The position numbers were made by a program, and so were the translations under genes. From Membranipora membranacea (lineage: Eukaryota > Bryozoa > Gymnolaemata > Cheilostomatida > Membraniporidae), in assembly GCA_914767715.1 (NCBI GenBank), contig OU612068.1, positions 8,058,001 through 8,122,000 of the forward strand: a stretch of DNA of 64,000 bases, in the 5' to 3' direction. Below the pieces are notes generated by a model. The model saw only the letters and a list, made by a program, of their open reading frames with translations, did no database searches and had not been told where the DNA came from. Position 1 is the first letter of the stretch, and each line of letters opens with the position of its first letter. Of the stretch, positions 21,881 to 33,400 are shown one piece after another.

Positions 21881-24483
21881 GGGCTTGAGTACCATGGCTC
21901 CCAGTACCTTTACTCTAGAGGGGCAACCCTTTCCGCAATGAAGACTTAGACATACTCCGAAATATTTTAATTTGTCTGACTTCTTGAAAGACATGCCCTG
22001 AATATTTGGTTTGGGAAGATTTGTGTTATTAGAATTGGAGACATTGAGTATTCAATTTAATACAATTGTACCAGTCAGTGAAATGAAGTTAGCTTGTGAA
22101 TGCTCCATATTTTTTAGACATTCATTGGCGAACAGATAACAAATTTTCTAAAGTAATAGTAATGGTAATGTAAATGGTAAAGTAATGGGTCAAAAACAGA
22201 CCCTTGAGGAACCCCAGTAAGAATTAGATTTCTATTATATAAAATACCTTTAACCTACATCGTTCGAGACCTGTTCGATAAATAGTATTATAAAAAGGAT
22301 GCTGACAATGACAATAGTGTAAAGTTGAACTTTTGAGTAATTGGATACTAACAGTGTAGTGTTTTCGATATTATTAAAATTTCCTAAATCCAGTTCCGTT
22401 AACTAGTTTACTGTTACCTTGCTGCCAATCTATTCATAGCCACAGCGCATAACCACAGAGAGAATCATCTATTCAACTCAATGTTTTCATAGCCGAATCA
22501 TCCCTCCAAGCTGTTACTCTTTGACCCCTCATAAACCCCATTATACTCAGTTACTCTTTAACCCCTCATAAACCCCATTATACCCAAAGAATAACAAACA
22601 TTATTGCCTGATTCACCCTTGATTCACCCTTGATTCACCAAACCCGATAGCGGTGAGGCCCCCTTTTATCTATTATTCTCAGCACTTGTTTTTGTCTTTT
22701 TTACTATAAACTGAAATGCTTGGTCAAAGTACCTTATGCGAGCTTAAATCCTCAGAGAACGAGGTAATAATTTTACATGTTGTTTCTTCGTTAAATCATT
22801 GATATACAAACTGTACATGGTCTAGAGCTCATATTTTATACTAACTCTCTCCTGGAAAGGGTGACAGAGGTATGTTTATATTATTTTTACCTTTTATCAT
22901 AGCAACGCATCATCTAAAAACTTGATATTGATTTAAAAAAACTTGCATTTTTACCATGACAAATGCCATTTCATTTTCAATGTTTTATGTATAACCACTT
23001 GAATCATACTAACCACACGTTATCAATACTTTAATCAATTTTATATAAAATTGTAGTTTTACGGTGTCAACGGTTTACTCAAATAAACTACTATAAAATG
23101 CACCCGTTAGAAACTCGATCAATAATCTGGGAGGGCAGTTACAAACAGTATATGATTTACACAGTCAAAAAATTGGTGGTATTAGCACAAAAATCAACGG
23201 TGCCATCCTACTGAACTGATTATTTGAGTTCTCATCTGATGGGAGGGTACTGTTTTAAACACACCTGTTCATGTGAAGCAGCTGGAAGGGCTGCCAAAGG
23301 TTTCTTCATCCAAACTGCATAGGCAAGTATGGTGATGCTTTCAAATCAATGCATGAATAAAAGATTATCTCAGACCACAAGCCCTATAACAAAGGCCTGA
23401 CATACCATTATCTCTCTTACCAAATGTTTAATCCTCACCTTCCATTGTGTTCTAAAAAATTGTGAGGTGTGGCAACAATAATGGTTTTAGCTGGTACGTA
23501 ATTAATTGCTTGAAAACACTTAAAACTCAAAAGTCAAGCTGGAATAATAATTGATCAAATCGCGGCTTAGGGAAAGACTGCCATGTCAGATTACACCAAT
23601 CACAATCAGCAAAGCTTTCAGTAATCATAAAAAGGGGTTGCCATATGCAGCAAAAATTAACCACAACACATAACCCCAATTGCGTAGCAGGATATCATTA
23701 TGTCAGCGGAGGGTGCAGTTTACATAATCTCAAGTGGCAAACCAGGCTGGGATTAATTTGGAAAGACATGATCATGTGTGCTCTCTTTTGTTTCCATTTT
23801 TTTATCCAATAGGATGACAATAAGAAAGTCCCGTCTGCCCTTAGGTTTACAAAAAGTGCAGATTTAATATGAGGAAAAAAATTTCATGCATCGATGACAA
23901 TCGAGGAGCTACCTATGCCAAGGGTTTAATTTGTGATTACCTCTTACCACAATCCCTAAACAAAGGACTGGCATGAATAATCATTCAGATGTTAATAATA
24001 GCTATCTGATTATTTTAACAATCCAGTTTGTACGGCATAGCTCCTTTGATTCTAACAAAAGAACATATCCATCAATAGCCAAATATCATTACCAACTTGA
24101 AATGAAATATCAAATACCCAGAATGTACTTCATATTGGAACAGTGTCCAGTTGTACACTTTGGCTTCATCAGAAAAGAAATAAAACTCGATGCCTCTATC
24201 CTTCTTGGGTAATCTCATCTTTATTCACAAACATCACAAAAGTTACAGAACAACATGTTATAAATTACACAATAAAATTTGTTAAGATATTCTTAACCTA
24301 CGATCTGGTTTTCATATTATTCCTTATGGTCAAACAAAGGATGATCAAACTAAAGTTTCTTGGTCTCGAACCAAATTTACGAAGAACAAAGCCTACAGGG
24401 TGGAAATTCATTTAATTTTAATTACCCTTTATACTAAAATATTTACCTGAAAAATGTGAGCTAACATTCAAGACAGTAACACG
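21881..24483. other. Intergenic, no gene recognised
   Basis: AT-rich. It includes short local duplications: CTCATAAACCCCATTATAC occurs twice at 22530-22583 and CTTGATTCACC twice near 22618-22639. No exon with consistent phase was found before the signal-peptide exon at 24484. Confidence 0.45.
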
Positions 24484-27400
24484 ATGAAGATCACACCATC
24501 TACCATGTTTTTTAAGCTGGAACATCTTTTCATTTTAGCAGGTGAGTGTAATGAAACCTTAGATTGGCAATATTGATCAAAAGTGATGTTTCACAATAAA
24601 CCTCTCATACGTATATACTATATACAGACCTACGCAAGTTAGGATTTTGCTTCCTATAATATTGAAAAATGTGATATCTGAAAGACTTAGTTTGAGGCTG
24701 CTACTTTGTATCACATCTTATTCTCCATATTTTATTCTATCATGTGAGCAAATCCCAGAAATTACAAAATATCAGCCTCAAACTTAGTCTTTGAAGTAGT
24801 TGGTTTCAAAGTAGCTTATATCTACTGTGTTTCCATGTAAATTTTCAGCTTGAGCTGACTTGTCACCTCTTGGCTCGCCCTCAAAATATTCATCCATTTT
24901 GAGCCAAAACTTAATAAACATCTGCCGATGACGGGACATGAACCCGACCTCCCAATCGGCAGCCTTTGATGAAAACTGCTGGAGAGGGTGGGGGGGGGGG
25001 GGGGCTTATATCCACAAAATCCTACCCAGGTCGATATCATTAAAACACAGTGATAGATTTGTGTCTCATTATCAGGGAGAGTTGGTAAATGGTAGTATTA
25101 GCTTCAAAAATGATAATCGTGATCCTATACTGGGAGCATTATAGCACCATTCCTATAAATATGTCATTTTTCAGTTTTAGAAAGTCGATACCATGCTGAA
25201 AATTGCTCAACACTCAGACTCTCCACAAAACATTCCTATGACAAATTTAACATCAGAGGATCTGATTATTTTTTGGTAGTCGATCCAACATCACAAGAAA
25301 TTGTCACCCAGGACTATTATGATGAAGGTAAGTTAATGTCATAAAGTCATTTGTCATAAAGTCATATTATTTGTCATTGACTTTGATCGGCAATAATAAA
25401 GTATATATATAAATCATCGGAAATTACCAGACACAGAATCACCCACTACAGAAAGTCCAAAGCAATATGTAGCAGGCAGGTAGTGCTGCAGTCGTTACAC
25501 AATATTTTTACACTGACAAAGGTCATAGAACTTCTGGGTAAACAAATATGTATTATGTTAGAAATTGTCCCCCCTGCTCATCTATGGGGTATTTATGCCT
25601 AATTCTGTACAAACCCAACAAGCTAACATATTCATACCCTTCAATATTCAGCCTTTACATTTCTCTAAAGCAGTTAGAAGGGTAGCTCATTGTGTGTAAC
25701 AAAGGTGTTCGAGTCTACGCCCTGAGGTAACATTGCTCAAATTGTAGGATGGCTCACTGATTGAGGTTTAAAGGAACTGAAAGCTTGTGCATGACGCCGT
25801 GCAAAACTCAAATAGATGTTGATGTTTATGTTGACCATAGACTTAATAATAAACCTTAGCAGGACACTATATGGAGCATTAGCATTGCGGCACTGAGGTC
25901 ATTAATTGTTGGCGACGGAACGTCATTGGAAGGTGTAGAAGCAATGATGCTATCATTGATTTACTGTCCACAATCCAGGTTTTTTGTCGATAACTCAATC
26001 AATTTTGATCGGATTTTGAGTTTGAAACTTACAATAGATTTGGCAGCTTGTCCTGAACAGTTTGATACTAATTTTAGGCTAAACAGTTTTTGAACATGAG
26101 ATAGCCTCAAGGTGATAACAAGACGCTGCCGAATGTAAAGCAATTTTCAAATTCAGAATCCGATAAAAATTGATCAAGTTATAAACAGGATTATGGACAG
26201 TAAAGCAATGATAGCATCGTTGCTTCTACACCTCCCAATGACGTTACGCCGCCCACAATTAAGTGCCTCACTTCACCTGTATATAGTGTCCTGTCTAGGT
26301 TTATTATTAAGTCTATGATGTTGAATCTTAGCTGAACAACACTTCAGTTCTGTAGAGGTTCCAAGACATTGCTGTAATAATGATAGAGCCAAGGCTAAAT
26401 ATAACAGGAATAGGAATCTGCTCTGTGTGGTTCTACTTTAGCTGAGTTAGGGCAGCGTTTGAGATGCCTTTAGCGCCTGATGGAAGAAATGTTTCACATG
26501 AATTCTCACCGAACAATTGTCGGATCGAGAAAGATCACGACAGTTCACTGCTGGCAGAGTTCATATCAGATTACTTTATAATACTGAATGCAGTTTTGAT
26601 GATTTTATTACTGAACTACACCCTGGGGCAAATGCCCCAGGCAACTGATAAATTGCACCGCTAAGTTGTAACTGAACTTCAGAGCAAAAAACCACTGTTC
26701 TTTATACTGACCTGTATAAATAGGTCGTAAAAATAGAAACAGGTGGGATGATACGTCATTATTTTGATGGCCAACCTCCGCATTTAGATGGTAATTAAAT
26801 GTGCAAAAAATGAAAGTAAATGCGGAAGAGTATAGCAATTAATCAGATTAGGACCATGGCAACCATGACAGTGCAATATACAATGCCTAACTTCATGTAG
26901 AGTCATGCACCTAGGCGTGTCACATACAGTGTATGTGACACATGCACCCCCCTGGTTGCGATCGTCCTCGATCGCTTTAACTGGTTCATAAAACATTATA
27001 GCTTATGTCACACAAGGATAATCATTGCAATATAAAATTTAAAACCTCAAAATCTCCTGAAATACAAACAAATCAAAAATGTCATGCATAAAAGACGGTC
27101 ATAACAAAATCATGACATTCCCTTCCAAGGCTGAAGAACCTTAACAACTGCTTCAGGTCCATTAACAAAAAAAATATATCCCACTTTCCTCTCAACTCTG
27201 GATCTAAGAACCTAAGCTTTGCTTAGATTACTGGACAGACGAAGGTATAAAATTCATGAAATATTATAATGCTGCTTTCCTGCACAACTATCATTAAAAA
27301 ATCGGCATCGCAGGAAATCCAAACGGAAAAATATATAAATTGCATGATCAAGGTTGTGTCGAAGGTAATAATATCAAATAATTCATTACATCCTAACTAA

Positions 27401-29606
27401 TACAGTGACCATATTTTTTTGTGCTGATCCTTGCACTAATACTGCTGCTATTTGAAGATCAGTTGCCAGTCGGTTGTAGTCAGCTGCATTCCATAATCTT
27501 TTACTCTTAGCGGATCTTAGGTTACGGCTGCCTAATGTTTTTATTGAAGTTTTTCTATTTTTTTGAGTTACAGTGTTCACACCACCAGAGTAGTTTGTCT
27601 GCTGTTGTAGACTGAGACTGAATAGAACTGGTTGAATAAAATCAGGAAATTGCAGAGGTACCTTGTCAGTTGGTGAATCATGAGCAGAAGATCAAATTTC
27701 ATCACTAGTATATCAGCTTCCATATGTTTTGTCTCTACATCATCTAAAAAGTCCGTCTCCATTTCTCCTTATAGTAATGTAGACGATGTAGACACATATG
27801 GTTCCATTATATTGCTTGCATTAGATCATCTACTCCAAAGACATTTTCCTCCAAGTCCACAATCTCCATCCTCTTTCTTGTATATTCAGCGCTATCAGTC
27901 TCATCATCTGAAGGTGTGAAGTTCTCTCCTCACTCGGTTGGGCACCAATTGTCGGATCGAGAAAGATCACGACAGTTCACTGCTGGCAGAGTTCATATGA
28001 GATGACTTTACAATACTGAATGCAGTTTTTCGGCAGTTTGATGATTTTATTACTGAACTACACCCTGCGGCAAATGCCCCAGGCAACTGATAAATTGCAA
28101 CGCCAAGTTGTAACTGAATCTTCAGAGCAAAAACCACTGTTCTTTATACTGACCTGTATAAATAGGTCGTAAAAATAGAAACAGGTGGGATGATACGCCA
28201 TTATTTTGATGGCCAACCTCCGCATTTAGATGGTAATTAAATGTGCAAAAAATGGAAGTAAATGCGGAAGAGTATAACAATATTAATCAGATTAAGACCA
28301 TGGCAACCATGACAGTGCAATATACAATGCCTAACTTCATGTAGAGTCATGCACCTAGGCGTGTCACATACAGTGTATGTGACACAATCATCCGATTTAG
28401 ATTTGATCTTTTTCCCTATGCATAAGGTGCACTCTGCTATTATTTGATCAGAACTTGTTTAAAACCCTGGTTGCCCTTTAAAGGTGCTAGGAAAGTAGGG
28501 GAAGGGTCGGTCTCCGGCAATGATTTAGCCTTTATAATTGAAGAATTATCTTTCCCATAAGTGTGAAACCAACTTCAACTTTCAACACAAGTCAAATCCA
28601 AGAAATTTAGTGCTCAAAGCAATGTTTCATTTAAAAAAATCAATTGGTCGCTGCCATTGATCAATGTGTGTACACTCTTTGATTTCAGCCACTTATGATC
28701 AGTTTGTGAAGTTCAATTTTTATGAACTGGCCGGAGTTGATGCTAAAAGAGAATTCATTATAATAGACATTCGTAATTGGAAGGTGGATCTTGAAATTAA
28801 TCTATTTGTTACTTACTCTGAAGGACAATTGACAGCAGATCCATTTGGAAACAGACTGATAGCAAAGGTATTGTGTAAATTATCAAATGAGTCATTATGT
28901 AGCATCTATTTTTTGCATTGGCTGTTTATGTTAATAAAAGCTTGGTTATAAAACTGTGCACTGCTTTTGTATCAGCATAGGCTTGAAGCGGTGGGTTGTT
29001 GGGATTTTTGACAGCCAATATTGAGCTGCATATATACTGCCAAGGCCAAGAGCTTGAGGTTTTATGAGTGCCGAAAACATTTGTTTACCCAACATTTATG
29101 TCTATTTCAGCCCAGTTTAAAGCACGCAGCCCAAAATGTTTCCATGTGTGACAACAATGTGTTCGAGTTTATTGGTGAAATATGGAGATTCAAACTTATT
29201 AAACATAGTAGTAAGTTCTTCATTAGAATGTGCAGATTTAGTTGTTTAAATAAGCTAGGCGTATTTTGTGGTTGTTTGTTATAGTACCTATATAATTTTG
29301 ATTGTTACTGGGGATCTAATGACTAATGTTGGATCAGCCTTGAGTTTTGCATTGATATTATGATTAGCCAGCTCCATCAACACTGAACTTTTCTTGACAA
29401 TGAAGATGATCAGAAGTAGACATATTATTATCATTAATTTTAATTTGTTAACCTGCCAAGTCATTAACTGAACATGATGTTTCACTTTTCTTTTTGCAGG
29501 AGGCGGAGGGAAAAGTGTAGTCTGTGCTGTTAAAAGTAGAAGAACACCAAAAATAAGGCTCACTGATGTCGAAGCCTGTTCGCCACAGACTAATTATACA
29601 CTATAG
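24484..29606 (+). CDS. Unrecognised secreted or membrane-protein gene, N-terminal part (5 exons)
   Basis: Exons 24484-24541, 25175-25327, 28689-28867, 29111-29210 and 29500-29606 join in phase to a 198-residue product ending at TAG 29604-29606. Every junction is a GT-AG pair. Exon 1 encodes a hydrophobic leader (FFKLEHLFILA). Exon 2 contains YFLVVDPTSQEIVT, reminiscent of a cadherin-repeat strand, but the rest lacks the calcium motifs, so I do not assign a family. The mature part has a few Cys and alternating beta-like segments. Intron 2 holds a foldback element and an LTR element. There is no AATAAA soon after the stop, and the next exons (30479 on) lack a signal peptide of their own. This may therefore be the 5' half of one receptor gene, with exons 4-5 an alternative secreted ending: exon 3 ends in phase 0, which fits the exon at 30479. 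Confidence 0.6.
24897..24965 (-). mobile_element. tRNA-derived SINE-like head in intron 1
   Basis: On the minus strand GGTCGGGTTCATGTCCCGTC looks like a box B with its stem, preceded by TGCCGATTGGG. A G-rich run of about 17 G lies on the plus strand at 24987-25004. The box A part is weak. Confidence 0.3.
25370..25415 (+). repeat. Half copy of the foldback repeat seen at 48612-48705
   Basis: CATTGACTTTGATCGGCAATAATAAAGTATATATA at 25376-25410 is the reverse complement of sequence at about 48667-48702. It lies in intron 2 of the 24.5-kb gene. Confidence 0.55.
25518..25633 (+). repeat. Dispersed repeat, copy 1 (second copy 32650-32775)
   Basis: The two segments share GGTCATAG, ACTTCTGGGTAAACAAA, TTGTCCCCCCTGCTCATC and GGGGTATTTATGCCT over about 120 bases. 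Both lie in introns of the 24.5-35-kb gene region. No coding content. Confidence 0.65.
25836..26317. mobile_element. Foldback element, family F, copy 2
   Basis: Ends CATAGACTTAATAATAAACC and GGTTTATTATTAAGTCTATG are inverted copies, and the arms pair over most of their length. It is the best preserved of the three family members and sits in intron 2 of the 24.5-kb gene. Confidence 0.75.
26518..26940 (-). repeat. LTR (3' LTR of the minus-strand element)
   Basis: Partner of 27950-28384. The edge at 26918-26940 is a perfect palindrome with 11-base arms (TGTCACATACA) and one central base. Confidence 0.82.
27950..28384 (-). repeat. LTR (5' LTR of the minus-strand element)
   Basis: Partner of 26518-26940 and adjacent to the primer-binding site. 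It carries the same terminal palindrome at 28362-28384. Confidence 0.82.
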
Positions 29607-30478
29607 ACGATACAGCTTGGTTGATTTAAGCTCTCTGACTCTACATTATACGTGATCATTTAATTGGTGATCCAATCAAAACACTGTATTTTAGCAACTT
29701 TCTGGCATAGTAACAAATTGTGGTTTCTTAATCAATTTTTTGTGCAAAAAATAAGAAATTTATATTGGTTTGAAAAAAAGAGATGAAGTTTACCCATATA
29801 ATATAAGAGCAGACCTTCAAATTATTTCACATTTGGTGTTTTGGCAAAGGCTGAAGGTGAGGTCTCTAGTCTTGATAAAGCTAGATCATTTTACTGCAAA
29901 GTAAAGGGATTTACAACCTTTACCAGGATATGGCGCACTATATATACAAGGTAAGAACACCCATAGTCCTCAATCAGTTTATAAATCGATTGGCAAAATT
30001 TCACTTGCATTTCACACCAGCGCTGACAGGAAATTGTAAACCTTGGTATGTTATTGCCGACTCTTACAGTTTCTCTCAGCTAGAGGGACCCAACTTGTGT
30101 TGTAACTGTTGTGTAACATTTTTTTCTTGGGGTGTTCCTAAAGTTAATGGGCAGACGACTTCCTTTGATAAAGCTTTGTTAATAAGGCTCTTCAGACAAC
30201 AATCTTCCTTGATGGCAGCAGATTAATATTGATGAATTCAGCCTAATTTGCAATTGAAGGCTACTGCATGGTGTGTAGTAATTTAAGCAAATTTATTATT
30301 ATTACTAAATTAAAAGTGTATATATTTATAAGTTGATGATTGTAACTCTCAGAGATTTGCCGGTTCTTTATATTTGGCTCATGAATAATTGGAATGAAAT
30401 CTCTTTACATGAGTTGATGTTCAAAAATCTTCATATTTGTGGAAACAGAATTATCACTACCATATTTGTGCTTTGCAG
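29607..30478. other. Intron or intergenic stretch
   Basis: AT-rich, with one 98-codon frame (29930-30226) that has no splice support. It would be an intron if the 24.5-kb and 30.5-kb exons are one gene. Confidence 0.45.
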
Positions 30479-33400
30479 TTGAAGATTTTGCTTTGTGTTA
30501 AAGTTACTCTCATGGCTGTAGCGGTCAAAGCTGACTCAATAGCTTACAGGTAAGATATTCTAAAAGATTCATAGAACATTTGATCGAATCTATAGTTACC
30601 TTGCAATGTTCAATTCCGCTCTGGGTTCAAGAACGTTACCATGGCTTCTCCCTACACATCTTAGAGCAACTTCAAACCACTCAGAACGCTCTGTTATCTA
30701 AAAGTCAGACATTTCCTATAACAACAGCCATGCTGTTAGGATTTGGAACTCATCCTTCTGACATCGATAATAGTCCTATGTTGTCAAGTGTCTGAGAGAC
30801 CAACCTAGGGTTGAAATCATCCAGGGGTGTATTCATAGGTAGGGCCAGGCGGCCATGGCCCTACCACTTTTTCAGGAGGTAAATTTTGATCTGGTTCTTA
30901 CGACTCTAATTTGATATTTTTGATATTTTTTACTGTTCATCATCTTTACACACTCCATGATATGTTCACTGATTTATTTTACAATGTTTGTTACACTAAG
31001 ATCCCTGTCATTTGTCAGTTTTCTTCTCAAAAAGAGCAGGAATGCTTTAAAACTGCCTCTGGTTTTTGAAAATTTTCTGGTGGGAAGGTACAGCGCCCCT
31101 CCCGCACCCACCCCGCCTAGCCCTAACACTTCAAAACCCATGGATACAGCCCGGGAAACATCTGACCTCTGCAGAGTACTGTCTAACACCCCTACGTCCC
31201 TTACTTTAACGCTACACACAGGCCAAACCGTGACATAAATTATAGCCGAGCAGCTTTTATTGCTGTATTTATGCAAAAATATTCAAAGCTGCTATGGATA
31301 ATGCATTGGAGTTATTTTGTATGGATTGATATCTACCTCCTTTCAGGGTTACTCTGAATATGACAGAACCGAACTTCAAGACAACTCTAGATCTTGGAAA
31401 ACATCGTCCTGAAAGCATCGAATCGAGTTTAGATTTGAATCAATCGGTTTTCTATTCAACAGACAATGGTATTTACTATTGGGATAGTTCACAGGGAAGA
31501 GAATCTTCAACCAAACTCATACAACGTGATGATGGTAATGATGGTAACATCATGAGCTTTTTACAAATCAGCAATAAAAAGTTTCTTGTTCGATTCAAGA
31601 ACTCGTTGAAGATGTATCAGCTTACTGACTATCTTATGAGCAATAACACAAAACAGGAAACATTGGTGTGCAGAAAACATGGCTGCTGTCCCCAATCTAG
31701 TGTTCGTTGTAGGCAGGACGAAACTCTAGATCTCGAACCCATTGCTGTAGATCACAGTTCCACATCAGGAGGCGTCTATTATATAAAAGACTCAACTCTC
31801 TATAGGGTGGATCTCTCTGTAGACTCGGCTGCCACAACATATAACTTCAACAGCACAGGTGGAAGTGCCACTGCGATGACATTTAATAACGACTACTCAA
31901 TGGTGACTATTTTTTCCCATACTGGTGTCATAATTACCGCAAATCATTTCAACTTAAAGTCACAGATTTCGAACCTCATGCATTTCAACGGATGTAACAA
32001 ACCTGTTATCAAAGCCATTATAATGCAAGGAAGTCTACTTCTCTGTCACTCAACTGAAGGTTTGCTCTTAATTGACATGACCACAGGCCTCTCTAGCTTC
32101 GCTTTTGAAAGAACCACTTACTTGCCACCACACAACACCACCGACAGTAGCCATAACAAAATCAAATTGAAGGCCATAGCAGGAATCAAAAACCAGAAAT
32201 CCCTACTAGCCTTCAACTGGGACTTAAAAGTGATAAAGCTAGAGTACACTGGTAAGTTGATTATGTCTTAGTTTGACTTCTAAAACAATCCAATACAAGA
32301 CACAAAAACGTATAACATTAACACAAAAATATCTCACATTGCATTCCATTTTCAAATTATAGCATACTATCTCTTAATTTTGATAACATTTCATGTAGTT
32401 TGCAAATTTGCGTTTTAATCTTTTTCATGGTTGAACAGTCAGCACAGTGATTGATTGATTGGTTTATTTGTCACTCACATACAAGTATGTTACAAAATTT
32501 GTTGTTTAGTTCACTGCTGTTAACATAGACCATAGAAAAAAAATAAACAAAAGTATGTGAAGAAAAGCTGATACCTCATCGTGGATCGGGTTTAAATAAT
32601 ATTATTGAGGGATAAAATCATATTGCGTAAAAAACTGTCTTTCCCCCAAGAAGACCTGTCATAGGTCATAGCACTTCTGGGTAAACAAAAAATGTATAAT
32701 ATTAGAAGTTGTCCCCCCTGCTCATCATGGGGTATTTATGCCTTATTCTGTATAACCCAATAAGCTAACATATCCAAATACTTAAAAAAACTGTCTTTCC
32801 TCCAAGAAGACCTGTATCTTCCTGATGGAAGCTTTGGTAAAAAGTAATTTATAAAATTGTTTATCATCACGTATGTATTTCAGTATCATGTTTTTGGTAA
32901 GTTTATCTATAATACTATCACTATCAAGGTCACTTATGTACGTCTTTGAAAAACTAACTCAGTCGTTTCTTTTCTTTAGTGAGTGAAGTTCCTGAGGTTC
33001 CAGATGTTCCAGCTGACTCTGACAAAAAATCAACAGAATATTATGGTAATTATTTTATTCTTGGATGGTTAAGGTTTAGTTTTTTATTTATTTTAGAGAA
33101 TATTGGTACATATTGATTGTGATGATCTCTGACACGCCCCTCGCACTATTTAATGTTGTCAAAGTAACAGTTGTTGTCTTCTCTTGTACAACAAATCACT
33201 ACTCTAGTTTGGGTGCCTTGTCCTGACTAAATTTTTAGCTCAATAAGTGTCAACACATTGGCTAGCCTTATTATTCTCTCCTTACATGTTGTTTGTCTCA
33301 GATATACACATTACCTTGCTCCCACTTTCTAATAATTTACTTTTTGTTGCAGCTTTAGATGGATGCATTGTAGTTTTGGTGATGTTAGTAATTGGAATAG

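Larger units (their letters stand above)
26518..28384 (-). mobile_element. Non-autonomous LTR retrotransposon, minus strand
   Basis: Direct repeats at 26518-26940 (423 bp) and 27950-28384 (435 bp) flank about 1 kb. On the minus strand the LTR starts TGTCACATAC and ends CGATCCGACA. Two bases inside the LTR at 27950 lies a primer-binding site, TGGTGCCCAACCGAGTGAG (27947-27929). A polypurine tract (CAGGGGGGTG) lies at 26953-26944 beside the other LTR. Target duplication CAAT is at 26514-26517 and 28385-28388. The internal region holds only short broken frames and no protease, RT or integrase, so movement would need enzymes from another element. The LTRs differ by scattered substitutions and an indel of about 10 bp in GCAGTTT repeats, so this insertion is older than the Ty3 element at 54 kb. 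It lies in an intron. Confidence 0.82.

Noticed and set aside
26518-28384. A simple segmental duplication
   Set aside because: The primer-binding site, polypurine tract, TG..CA ends and 4-bp target duplication identify it as an LTR element.
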